From UBA4744 sp963723165 (GTDB taxonomy: Bacteria > Actinomycetota > Acidimicrobiia > Spongiisociales > UBA4744), in the NCBI GenBank assembly GCA_963723165.1, contig CAVRPP010000007.1, forward strand, positions 173,882 to 237,881: 64,000 nt of DNA. The letters are read 5' to 3'. Position numbers and translations under genes: made by a program. The notes beneath the pieces are model-generated. The model was not told the origin of the DNA and ran no database searches. It saw nothing but the letters and a program-made list of their open reading frames with translations. Of the stretch, positions 33,624-40,127 are shown piece after piece. The stretch's first letter is position 1. Each line of letters begins with the position of its first letter.

Positions 33624-34772
33624 ATGTCCGATGCATTGATCGCCGCTGCTACCGAAACCACGGGAGTTCCTGCCGAACTGATCCGTCGAGCCGCGCAAGC
33701 GCGCGCCCAGGCACAGGGCGTCAACCTCGAAGAGGTACTCCAGTCGTGGACCGGTGGTGCTCCGATCGCGGCCGCTGCGCCCGCCGCCGAACCGGTTGCC
33801 GAGGTTGCATCCGCCCCGGATCCCGAACCGGTACCCGTTGCCGCCCCCACTCCTGAACCGGCCGCAGCCCCGGCTCCGGTCCAGGTGGCTGCCCCCGTGC
33901 AGGTGCTCGAACCCGTGGCGACGCTCGAACCCGCCCCGCTCTCAAAACGTGTCCGGCTGGCCGCCGGCATCGGCGCCGTCGTCGGATCGCTTCTGGGTGT
34001 GGTGCTGGCCCTGGGGGCGTCGCCGCTGCTTCTGGATCGGGCGACAATCCTCGGAGAGGATCCCATTCGAGCAGGTGTAGAGGTCACGCTCACCTGGCTC
34101 ATCATCCTGACGGCAATCGCTTCGGCCCTGTTCGGTTCTCTGATTGCGGCCGCTTCACGACGGGTTCCGACCTGGTTCCATCCTGAGATGGGCCTGCGAG
34201 GCTCGGCAGGAACAACGGCGTGGATGGGTGCCCTCATCGGGGCGGTGCTCGGTGTCGTAGCCGCAGCTCTCGTCAGCGGCCTGGTCGGTGAAACGATCGA
34301 AACCGGAGTGGTTCTCTCAGTTCGGGGTGCATTCGTTGCGTTGTTGGTGGGGGGCGCGATTCTCGGAGCGGTGGTGGCCGCCGTGGTGCAACTGCTTGGT
34401 GATCCGGAAGTGCAGGCACCCGAACTCGAAGCCGAGGCCAAAATCGTTAAGCGGCGCCTGGCCGGATCGGTCCTGATCCCCCTGGCCGGGCTCGGTGCTA
34501 TTGCCCTCCTGGTCGTGCCGTTCGGGTTGCTGCTCATCGAGTTCCATGATGCAGCATCGGCTCTGGCGATTGTCGCCTCGGCCGGGATCCTGATGTTTGC
34601 GTTCCTTGCCGCCTACAAGCCCGGTCTCAAGATCACCCCCGGTGAGTTCATCCTCGCCGCGTTCGGTATCGGAATCGTGCTGCTGTTCGTCGTGCTGGCG
34701 GTCCTCAACTTCGGACCCGAAGAGGCGCCGACCGACGAAGCCGAGGCGCTGCTCCGGCTGATGCTGGTCTAG
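33624..34772 (+). CDS. Multi-helix membrane protein with an N-terminal soluble header
   Basis: About 382 residues. Residues 1-45 (MSDALIAAATETTGVPAELIRRAAQARAQAQG... LQSWTGG) look like a small helical header resembling lipoyl-complex peripheral-binding motifs. A Pro/Ala/Val/Glu linker (PVAEVASAPDPEPVPVAAP...) runs to ~115. About seven membrane helices follow to the C-terminus with a short acidic tail. No family recognised. The start is ATG 33624 or 33609; neither has a good ribosome site, so the choice is open. Its stop overlaps the convergent anti-sigma stop in a shared CTAG. Confidence 0.65.
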   Translation: MSDALIAAATETTGVPAELIRRAAQARAQAQGVNLEEVLQSWTGGAPIAAAAPAAEPVAEVASAPDPEPVPVAAPTPEPAAAPAPVQVAAPVQVLEPVATLEPAPLSKRVRLAAGIGAVVGSLLGVVLALGASPLLLDRATILGEDPIRAGVEVTLTWLIILTAIASALFGSLIAAASRRVPTWFHPEMGLRGSAGTTAWMGALIGAVLGVVAAALVSGLVGETIETGVVLSVRGAFVALLVGGAILGAVVAAVVQLLGDPEVQAPELEAEAKIVKRRLAGSVLIPLAGLGAIALLVVPFGLLLIEFHDAASALAIVASAGILMFAFLAAYKPGLKITPGEFILAAFGIGIVLLFVVLAVLNFGPEEAPTDEAEALLRLMLV

Positions 34773-34996
34773 GAGCCGTCGAGTAGCGCCCGGATCCTCA
34801 GTCTGGCTTCGGGCGGCAGTTCGACCCTGCCGTGCCGTCGACCCATGTCACCTATCTGTTCGAGATCGGAGACGGTCACCCGGCAATGGTTGCAGGTGGC
34901 GAGGTGCTCGGCAGCCGCCGCTTCGTCTTCGACGGAGAGATCTCCGCCGAATACTCCGGGCAGGAGCGAGTCGAGTTGATCACACGAAATGGTCAT
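34769..34996 (-). CDS. Zinc-finger anti-sigma factor
   Basis: A 75-residue putative zf-HC2 / ZAS anti-sigma factor: AAAEHLATCNHCRVTVSDLEQ supplies the HxxxCxxC zinc motif, with an earlier Cys in ISCDQL. It lacks a membrane helix, so it would be a cytoplasmic, thiol-based sensor like the small RsrA group. Its ATG overlaps the sigma gene stop (ATGA), so the pair is made together. Disulfide formation releasing the sigma factor is expected from the family. Confidence 0.82.
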   Translation of the reverse strand: MTISCDQLDSLLPGVFGGDLSVEDEAAAAEHLATCNHCRVTVSDLEQIGDMGRRHGRVELPPEARLRIRALLDGS

Positions 34997-35556
34997 AGGT
35001 ACTCCTGAAGGCTCTTGCGCAGTTCTTTGCGGGCACGCAGCAGCCTCATCTTGACAGCCGATTCGGACACCGCCAGGGCGGTTGCCGCTTCGCTGGTGCT
35101 CAGTCCTTCAATGTCCCGGAGGATGAACACGGCTCGCAGCGGTTGCGACAGGCCGTCGATCGCCCGGTCGAGGGTGGCGATGAGCTCGCCCCGAAACACC
35201 TCCTGCTCGGCGCTGGGTGCCAGCCGTGCCGCCGACCTCGCCATGACGGCCGGATCCTCGGGCTCATCGCGTCGTCGACGGTGCGCCTCGATAGATTTGC
35301 GGTAGCCGATGCGGTAGATCCAGGCGGCTATCGGGCCGTCCCCTCGATAGGACCCCAGGCTGCGGAAGGCGGCCAGGAAGGTCTCTTGAACGACGTCTTC
35401 CGCAAGGTGACGGTCGCGCAGCAATCGCACGGCCAGGGTGTAAACACCATCGGCGAGTTCATCGAATAGGGCCGTGATGGTCCGTGAGCGGTCTTGTTCC
35501 ATTGTTGTCGGCCCGGTCATGGAAACCGGTACGGGTGAAGGTGTAGGACGGTTCAT
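34993..35556 (-). CDS. ECF-type RNA polymerase sigma factor
   Basis: A 187-residue group IV sigma factor. Region 2 is FDELADGVYTLAVRLLRDRHLAEDVVQETFLAAFRSLGSY (~25-65) with DVVQETF binding core enzyme. A Pro-rich linker of moderate length follows, and region 4 is GLSQPLRAVFILRDIEGLSTSEAATALAVSESAVKMRLLRARKEL. ATG 35556 overlaps the thioredoxin stop (ATGA), which decides the start; one further upstream is possible. Encoded with a zinc anti-sigma factor, a thioredoxin and a small membrane protein, so a redox-stress regulon is likely. Confidence 0.9.
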   Translation of the reverse strand: MNRPTPSPVPVSMTGPTTMEQDRSRTITALFDELADGVYTLAVRLLRDRHLAEDVVQETFLAAFRSLGSYRGDGPIAAWIYRIGYRKSIEAHRRRRDEPEDPAVMARSAARLAPSAEQEVFRGELIATLDRAIDGLSQPLRAVFILRDIEGLSTSEAATALAVSESAVKMRLLRARKELRKSLQEYL

Positions 35557-36005
35557 GCGCGCCCTCGCCACCGGGTTGGGCGAGGAACAACGGTGACGCC
35601 GATGATGGCGCCGGCTGCGAGCAGCGGAACGGCAGGGCCGGTCATCAGCCCGACCACTACAAGGGCGACCGCCGCGGTGATGCGGATCATCCCATCGGTT
35701 CTCGAGAGCCGTCGAGGAGCACGCTCTAGGTCGCCCGCACAGACGGCGAAAAGACCGGTGATTGCTTCTTGTGACTGGGCTCCGGTCAGTCGGGCTATCT
35801 CCCGCTCGCCGTGCAGGGCGATCAACGTGGGAATGGCCCGCACCTTCAGCTCCCGCACGCGGTCCGATTGCTCATCCGCGTTGACCTTTTCGACAACTAC
35901 CCCGCCCACAAAATGAGATGCTGCCCCGTCGACCATGGGCTCCATGGCCCGGCACGGCCGGCACCACGGAGCCCAAACGTCGATGATGGTACGGGTTTCG
36001 TTCAT
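35553..36005 (-). CDS. Membrane-anchored thioredoxin
   Basis: A 150-residue protein. Residues 1-100 are a thioredoxin domain with WAPWCRPC at ~11-18, the cis-Pro loop VRAIPTLIALH and GAQSQEAITGLF. Residues ~105-145 hold two hydrophobic stretches (ITAAVALVVVGLMTG, PLLAAGAIIGVTVV), so the domain is tied to the inner face of the membrane. The active site is CRPC, an uncommon CxxC pair with Arg-Pro. Its stop overlaps the sigma start, and the small DUF2892 gene lies three bases upstream. Confidence 0.88.
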   Translation of the reverse strand: MNETRTIIDVWAPWCRPCRAMEPMVDGAASHFVGGVVVEKVNADEQSDRVRELKVRAIPTLIALHGEREIARLTGAQSQEAITGLFAVCAGDLERAPRRLSRTDGMIRITAAVALVVVGLMTGPAVPLLAAGAIIGVTVVPRPTRWRGRA

Positions 36006-36008
36006 CAG

Positions 36009-36227
36009 CTAGACGCCGACGGTCTGGCGGTTGGTGCGGAAACCCAAGGCGGCGTAAATCGGACACCAACCGGCCGCTCCGGTGATCAGCGGGACGAACC
36101 CAAAGAACTTGAGGAAGGTGCCGAGACCACCCGAAACCACCTCGCCCCAACCCAGGAACAGGAGCACGGCTCCCAGAACAACCCGCCCGATCCGATCCCA
36201 ACCGGCCTCGTTCGCAAATGCTGACAT
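36009..36227 (-). CDS. DUF2892 (YgaP-type) inner membrane protein
   Basis: A 72-residue protein with two membrane helices: RIGRVVLGAVLLFLGWGEVVSGG and FLKFFGFVPLITGAAGWCPIYAALGF. The AGWCPIYxxLGF ending with Cys-Pro is the family mark; the same domain is fused to a rhodanese in YgaP, where it is tied to sulfur or thiol handling. It is the first gene of the four-gene thioredoxin / sigma / anti-sigma operon and is preceded by AGGAGAA. Confidence 0.85.
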   Translation of the reverse strand: MSAFANEAGWDRIGRVVLGAVLLFLGWGEVVSGGLGTFLKFFGFVPLITGAAGWCPIYAALGFRTNRQTVGV

Positions 36228-36295
36228 TGAATTCTCCTTTCTTCACCCCGTCTGACGCGAGGCACCTGTGATCGGTCACATGATTTCTTGGCGCG

Positions 36296-36326
36296 ATGAG
36301 ACCCCGGCCCCGAGCCGGGGTCTCAT
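36296..36326. terminator. Strong palindromic terminator
   Basis: ATGAGACCCCGGC and GCCGGGGTCTCAT form 13 perfect pairs around CCCGA, between the end of the secreted protein gene (36344) and the DUF2892 operon. There is no T-run, but GC-rich actinobacterial terminators often lack one. Confidence 0.75.
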
Positions 36327-36343
36327 GCCGCCCAGCGCCGGCT

Positions 36344-37144
36344 TCAGTCGTCGAGGCTGTCGTCGTCGCGATCGTCCGAGTGATCAGAACGGTCGTCGCC
36401 GGAATCGCTCTTTCGAGAGTTGTCGTCCGGGTCGTCGGCATCGCCGGAACTGCCGTTGCTCGAGTCGTCATTCATCTCGGTGCGGACACGGGTTTTCACC
36501 ATGCCGTCTTCAAGTTCGGCCTTGAATTCGATCTCGGTGGTGCCGTTGTGGAACTCGACATTGATTTCGCGGGTGCCCTCGATCTCAATGTCAGCCACCG
36601 TCCAGCCGGCGTGGGGGGTGGCACTGACCAATTCGAGTGAGCCGTTCGCTGCGCGGATCTGCACGGTGCCCGCTTCTCCGGCATTGAACTGCAGCGCCGC
36701 TGTCGTTGGAGCCGTCAGTGCCTGGTTGTCATCGTCTGAGCTGTCGTCGGTTGAACTGTCGAGGGTCCTGGTCCTGACTCTGGTCTTCACGATGCCGTCT
36801 TCGAGTTCGGCTTGGAAGTCGATCCGCTCGGCGCCGTTGACGAACTTGACCTCGACTTCCCGACCGGAGGCCATCTCGACCTCAGGGGTCCAGTCGGCGT
36901 TGGCCGCAACGTTGCTGATCGACAGGGAGGCTCCCGACTGGTCGACGGTCACCTGTCCGGCAGCTCCGGCCTCGTACGTCTCGTTCCCCGTCGCCGTCTG
37001 CGACCCGGCCGCGGTGCTCACCTGGGTTGTCGAAGTCGTCGAGGACGTCGACGAGGATGAGTCGTCGGGGGTTGCCGACGCCAGCCCGGCGATGAGGAGT
37101 GTGGCCAGCACCGCGGTGCTGATTATCGAGATGCGCTTGATCAT
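36344..37144 (-). CDS. Secreted protein with two tandem domains
   Basis: A 266-residue exported protein. ATG 37144 follows AGGGAGG and gives a signal peptide (ISIISTAVLATLLIAGLASA). A Ser/Thr linker leads to two ~75-residue copies: GAAGQVTVDQSGASLSISNV...ADWTPEVEMASGREVEVKFVNGAERIDFQAELEDGIVKTRVRT and GEAGTVQIRAANGSLELVSA...AGWTVADIEIEGTREINVEFHNGTTEIEFKAELEDGMVKTRVRT. The end is an Asp/Ser-rich tail (DDPDDNSRKSDSGDDRSDHSDDRDDD). The acidic tail may bind Ca2+. I know no family name; function unknown. Confidence 0.75.
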   Translation of the reverse strand: MIKRISIISTAVLATLLIAGLASATPDDSSSSTSSTTSTTQVSTAAGSQTATGNETYEAGAAGQVTVDQSGASLSISNVAANADWTPEVEMASGREVEVKFVNGAERIDFQAELEDGIVKTRVRTRTLDSSTDDSSDDDNQALTAPTTAALQFNAGEAGTVQIRAANGSLELVSATPHAGWTVADIEIEGTREINVEFHNGTTEIEFKAELEDGMVKTRVRTEMNDDSSNGSSGDADDPDDNSRKSDSGDDRSDHSDDRDDDSLDD

Positions 37145-37252
37145 GATTGACCTCCCTGTTGGCTTCTTGTTGAACACATCGTCCGCCATGGAAGGTTGCG
37201 GTGACACCAGGCCAGGGATAACAGACGGCAAAGACTTCGAACCGACGAGGGA

Positions 37253-37597
37253 TCAGATTCTTATCGGTTTGAGCCGTTGCCCGGCGGGGAGTTCGTGGTT
37301 GAGAGCCTCGATCATCTTGTTTAGTTCAGCCAGGCGCTGAGCCGTCTCCAGCGAATCGGGAAACGCTTTCAGCTTCGGCAGTTCTGATCGGATGGTGCTG
37401 CGGAACTCGGCGAGGGTTTCCTCGAGGCTGGTCCGGCGAATCCACTCTTTCACCCACCAGTTCGGATCGTAGGTACCGGTGAGACCGGGTAGCGGTTTGC
37501 CGGCGCCGGGAAGGTCGTCGAACTCGCCTCGTTCGGCTGCTTGGCGGATCCGTCGTTCCGCCAGGGACTCGAAGAACTCGATCGGGCGATCTCCCAT
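37253..37597 (-). CDS. DUF1992 (DnaJ-homologue subfamily C member 28-like) protein
   Basis: A 114-residue cytoplasmic protein. IEFFESLAERRIRQAAERGEFDDLPGAGKPLPGL is the fixed core of DUF1992, followed by NWWVKEWIRR and a coiled C-terminal region (LPKLKAFPDSLETAQRLAELNKMIEALNHEL). Family length is usually ~110-130. No biochemical role is established. ATG 37597 is chosen; an earlier start at 37642 adds residues without homology. Confidence 0.88.
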   Translation of the reverse strand: MGDRPIEFFESLAERRIRQAAERGEFDDLPGAGKPLPGLTGTYDPNWWVKEWIRRTSLEETLAEFRSTIRSELPKLKAFPDSLETAQRLAELNKMIEALNHELPAGQRLKPIRI

Positions 37598-37719
37598 GAG
37601 AGCGATCGTATCGCGGATCGTGAGAGAGGATGGACGAAACAAACATGGGCCTTCCGACGTTTAGAGGAGTGCCATCCTGATAGGTTGGAAGTGCGGTCAG
37701 TCAGAAGTGGGATGACAAC

Positions 37720-38112
37720 ATGGGCGACGGCGAGTGGGTGACACTGCCGATGGGTAGGGCCCGCCGCGAGGAATCCGGCATCGTCTATGTCCTGATCGAG
37801 AAGCACAATCCTCCGCCGGGTGACAATCCTGTTCAGTCGGCGGCCGATCTCATCGACATGATGAAGGCAAAACTCACCCCGGACGGACCTTCGCCGATGC
37901 TGATCGACGCCGCAGGACTCGAATGGCTGGACCGTGATTCGAGACAGGTTGTCACCCATTCCGACCACGCCTCGGCCAGGGCGATCATCGCTCGTTCGGC
38001 CCCTGCCAAGGCAACGGCCGGAGCCCTGGCCACCGTCGATCGCCCGCAGATTCCGACCAAGGTCTTCTCGAACGAAGACAAAGCCCGCGCCTGGCTCCAA
38101 CAGTTCCTGTAG
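37720..38112 (+). CDS. STAS / SpoIIAA-like protein
   Basis: A 130-residue protein with alternating strands and helices: GIVYVLIEKHNPPP, LIDMMKAKLTPDGPSPMLIDAAGLEWLDRDSRQVVTHSDHASARAIIARS, then VFSNEDKARAWLQQFL. The layout matches SpoIIAA-like (STAS-related) domains found in proteins of unknown signalling role. The MLIDAAGLEW segment takes the place of the family's phospho-acceptor strand, and no clear phosphorylatable Ser/Thr sits there. Function unclear. Confidence 0.6.
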   Translation: MGDGEWVTLPMGRARREESGIVYVLIEKHNPPPGDNPVQSAADLIDMMKAKLTPDGPSPMLIDAAGLEWLDRDSRQVVTHSDHASARAIIARSAPAKATAGALATVDRPQIPTKVFSNEDKARAWLQQFL

Positions 38113-38145
38113 AACCGGGCTCGCTTCCACTCTGTCGCTCCGCTA

Positions 38146-38275
38146 CCACCCTCTCCGCTCCGCCGCCTCCGGGCGGCTTCGCGCCTCTCCCGCCAGCGGG
38201 CGAGGCAAGAAGGGGGCGAGGCAGGACGTTTCTTCTCCCCCTCCTGCCGGCGGGAGGGGGTTGGGGGGAGGGTGG
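38146..38275. repeat. Second palindromic repeat family (type B)
   Basis: Ends CCACCCTC and GAGGGTGG are inverted. Inside are CTCTCCCGCCAGCGGGCGAGG and CCCCCTCCTGCCGGCGGGAGGGGG hairpins. Other copies: 43926-44036 and 50616-50730. Confidence 0.75.
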
Positions 38276-38300
38276 AACCTGCGCCTGACCGAAAATGGAC

Positions 38301-38358
38301 AAGAACTGACGACTGAGAACTGACGACTGAGAACTGACGACCGGGAACTAGGAACTCC
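38301..38358. repeat. Degenerate ACTGACGACTGAGA tandem repeat
   Basis: Three copies of GAACTGACGACTGA-like units, then GGAACTAGGAACT. Same motif family as 7592-7624; it lies between repeat B and the ctaG stop. Confidence 0.65.
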
Positions 38359-39187
38359 TTAGTTCCTTTTCCATCGCTTCCCAGCGTTGCTCTTGGTTGT
38401 ACCAGCGGAACCAGATCACGGTGATGATGGCCCACAGGTACAACCCGGCGACCAGCTTCATGATGAGCCCGGCCACGGTCTGGTCGGTGATCGTGTCGAA
38501 GCCCCACAACTTGGGGAAGGTCTCGTAGATCTTGTAGATCGGTTTGGTTCCGAAGGTGAGGAATGAAGCCGGCACCGTCGGGATGATCGAGTGCAGGAAC
38601 AGGTAGAACGCCTGAGCGGGAGGACTGATGCGGGGAACGGCGGGGAGCGGGCTCAGCACCGGCATCCACATGAACATCGCCGAGGTGAAGAACACCGCGT
38701 GGATCAAGAAGTGGGCGATGTCGGAGTTGACCATCAACTCGTTGATGGTCGGCCAATGGATACCGACCAGGATCAGGCTGTAGAAGAAGAAGGCAGGTAC
38801 AGGGCGGCTGAGCCTCTGCACCACTCGCAGGACCCGGGGGTTCTCGACGGCCATCTCGGCCAGCCAGCGGGGGGTGCCCAGCAGCAGCATCGGTGGGACG
38901 ACCAGACCGATGAGCAGATGTTCGATCATGTGGAACGTGAACATCGATTCTTCCGCCAGGTCGTGGATCGGCCACCAGGCAGCCACCAACAACGCGACGA
39001 TCCCCCCGAAGAACCAGGTCATCTGTTTCGAAGTCACGGCCGGGGTGCCGGCCGGAACCTTGTAAGGACCGATGCGGCGCACCGCGTACAGGTACCCGAC
39101 CGTCAAGGCGGCCACCAGGATGAGCACGTCGGGGTGCCAGTTGAACGGGGCTACCTCGGTGAGTGAGAGATTGGGCGCCGGTTGCAC
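38348..39187 (-). CDS. ctaG: Cytochrome c oxidase assembly factor CtaG
   Basis: A 279-residue membrane protein of the caa3-type CtaG family (about seven helices): FHMIEHLLIGLVVPPMLLLGTP, HFLIHAVFFTSAMFMWMPVL, FYLFLHSIIPTVPASFLTFG. Histidines in the HMIEH, HFLIH and FLHS helices may bind copper during delivery to the CuB site. GTG 39187 starts the usual N-terminus. Encoded downstream of ctaC-D-E-F on the same strand, so it is part of the oxidase operon. Confidence 0.9.
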   Translation of the reverse strand: MQPAPNLSLTEVAPFNWHPDVLILVAALTVGYLYAVRRIGPYKVPAGTPAVTSKQMTWFFGGIVALLVAAWWPIHDLAEESMFTFHMIEHLLIGLVVPPMLLLGTPRWLAEMAVENPRVLRVVQRLSRPVPAFFFYSLILVGIHWPTINELMVNSDIAHFLIHAVFFTSAMFMWMPVLSPLPAVPRISPPAQAFYLFLHSIIPTVPASFLTFGTKPIYKIYETFPKLWGFDTITDQTVAGLIMKLVAGLYLWAIITVIWFRWYNQEQRWEAMEKELRSS

Positions 39188-39197
39188 CGCGACCGTC

Positions 39198-39512
39198 CTA
39201 TCCGAAGCGCGGCAGAACGAGGAAGGAAATCAGCACCACGGCGTAGATCAAGCCCGCCAGGATGAATCCGGCACCGAAGAAGCCGGTCAACACGCGTTTC
39301 TCGTATTTGAGGTGCATGTAGTAGCCGACCACGAGGCCGAACTTGATGGCGGCCAGGATCAGTAGAGCCGGGGTCACCAGCTTCCCGAACGTCGGTTCGG
39401 TGTAGTACAGGCCCACTTCGACGGCGGTCAGCACGGCCAGCAGCAGTGCGATCTGCACGTACTGGCGTGGGGTGGGATGGTGATGCGCTTCGGGTTGTGC
39501 TGTTTCGCTCAC
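39198..39512 (-). CDS. ctaF: Cytochrome c oxidase subunit IV family protein
   Basis: A 104-residue subunit with three membrane helices (YVQIALLLAVLTAVEVGLYY, PALLILAAIKFGLVVGYYMHLKYE, GFFGAGFILAGLIYAVVLI). This is the CtaF / COX4_pro type, a small structural subunit of the aa3/caa3 oxidase. The MHLKYE end of helix 2 is the family signature. Nine bases separate its stop region from the subunit III gene's stop side; gene order ctaC-D-E-F is conserved. Confidence 0.9.
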   Translation of the reverse strand: MSETAQPEAHHHPTPRQYVQIALLLAVLTAVEVGLYYTEPTFGKLVTPALLILAAIKFGLVVGYYMHLKYEKRVLTGFFGAGFILAGLIYAVVLISFLVLPRFG

Positions 39513-39521
39513 TGCAGCTCC

Positions 39522-40127
39522 CTAGGGAATCAGGTAGACGACCGTGAAGATCACGATCCAGATGATGTCGACGAAGTGCCAGTAGAGCCCGACCAGTTCC
39601 AGGTTGAGTCCCTTGCCTTCGGACAGGCTGCCCTGGCGGCGCGATATCCCGAAGAGCGAGAGCAGCATGATGATGCCGATCAAAACGTGGGTCCCGTGGA
39701 ATCCGGTCAGCAGGTAGAAACTGGAGGCGGCGGCGTTGGTGCGCATCGTCATGCCTTCGTGAATGAACGTTGCGAACTCGAAGTACTGTCCGGCGATGAA
39801 CACCATGCCCAGCAGGGCCGTGGCCAGCAGCCAGGATCGGGTGGCCGATTGGTCTTTGCGGGCCAGAGCATTGTGGGCGAGCACCATGGTCAGCGAACTC
39901 ATCAGCAGCACGAACGAACTGACCGAGGTGAACGGTATGTCGTACAGCTCGCGGGGGAGCGGTCCCGCCATCCCTTCCTTGCCCTTGAACAGCAGGTAGG
40001 TAGAGATGAGCGCCCCGAAGAACATGAATTCGGAAGCGAGGAACACCCACATCGCCAGCTTGCGGTTGTCGATGCCGAGGCTTTCGTGCTCGGAGTGGTG
40101 ACCAAGGTCGTGAGCGATGTCGGCCAT
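39522..40127 (-). CDS. ctaE: Cytochrome c oxidase subunit III
   Basis: A 201-residue five-helix subunit III (the short actinobacterial form lacking the first two helices): RKLAMWVFLASEFMFFGALISTYLLF, FYLLTGFHGTHVLIGIIMLL, LYWHFVDIIWIVIFTVVYLIP. GFHGTHV and YWHFVD are the family signatures. Start ATG 40127 is coupled to the subunit I stop (ATGA-like overlap), which decides it over a frame extension upstream. Confidence 0.95.
   Translation of the reverse strand: MADIAHDLGHHSEHESLGIDNRKLAMWVFLASEFMFFGALISTYLLFKGKEGMAGPLPRELYDIPFTSVSSFVLLMSSLTMVLAHNALARKDQSATRSWLLATALLGMVFIAGQYFEFATFIHEGMTMRTNAAASSFYLLTGFHGTHVLIGIIMLLSLFGISRRQGSLSEGKGLNLELVGLYWHFVDIIWIVIFTVVYLIP

Noticed and set aside
36296..36326. 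Riboswitch or leader for the DUF2892 operon
   Set aside because: A simple 13-pair stem with a five-base loop, fitting a terminator of the gene before it; no aptamer-like internal structure.
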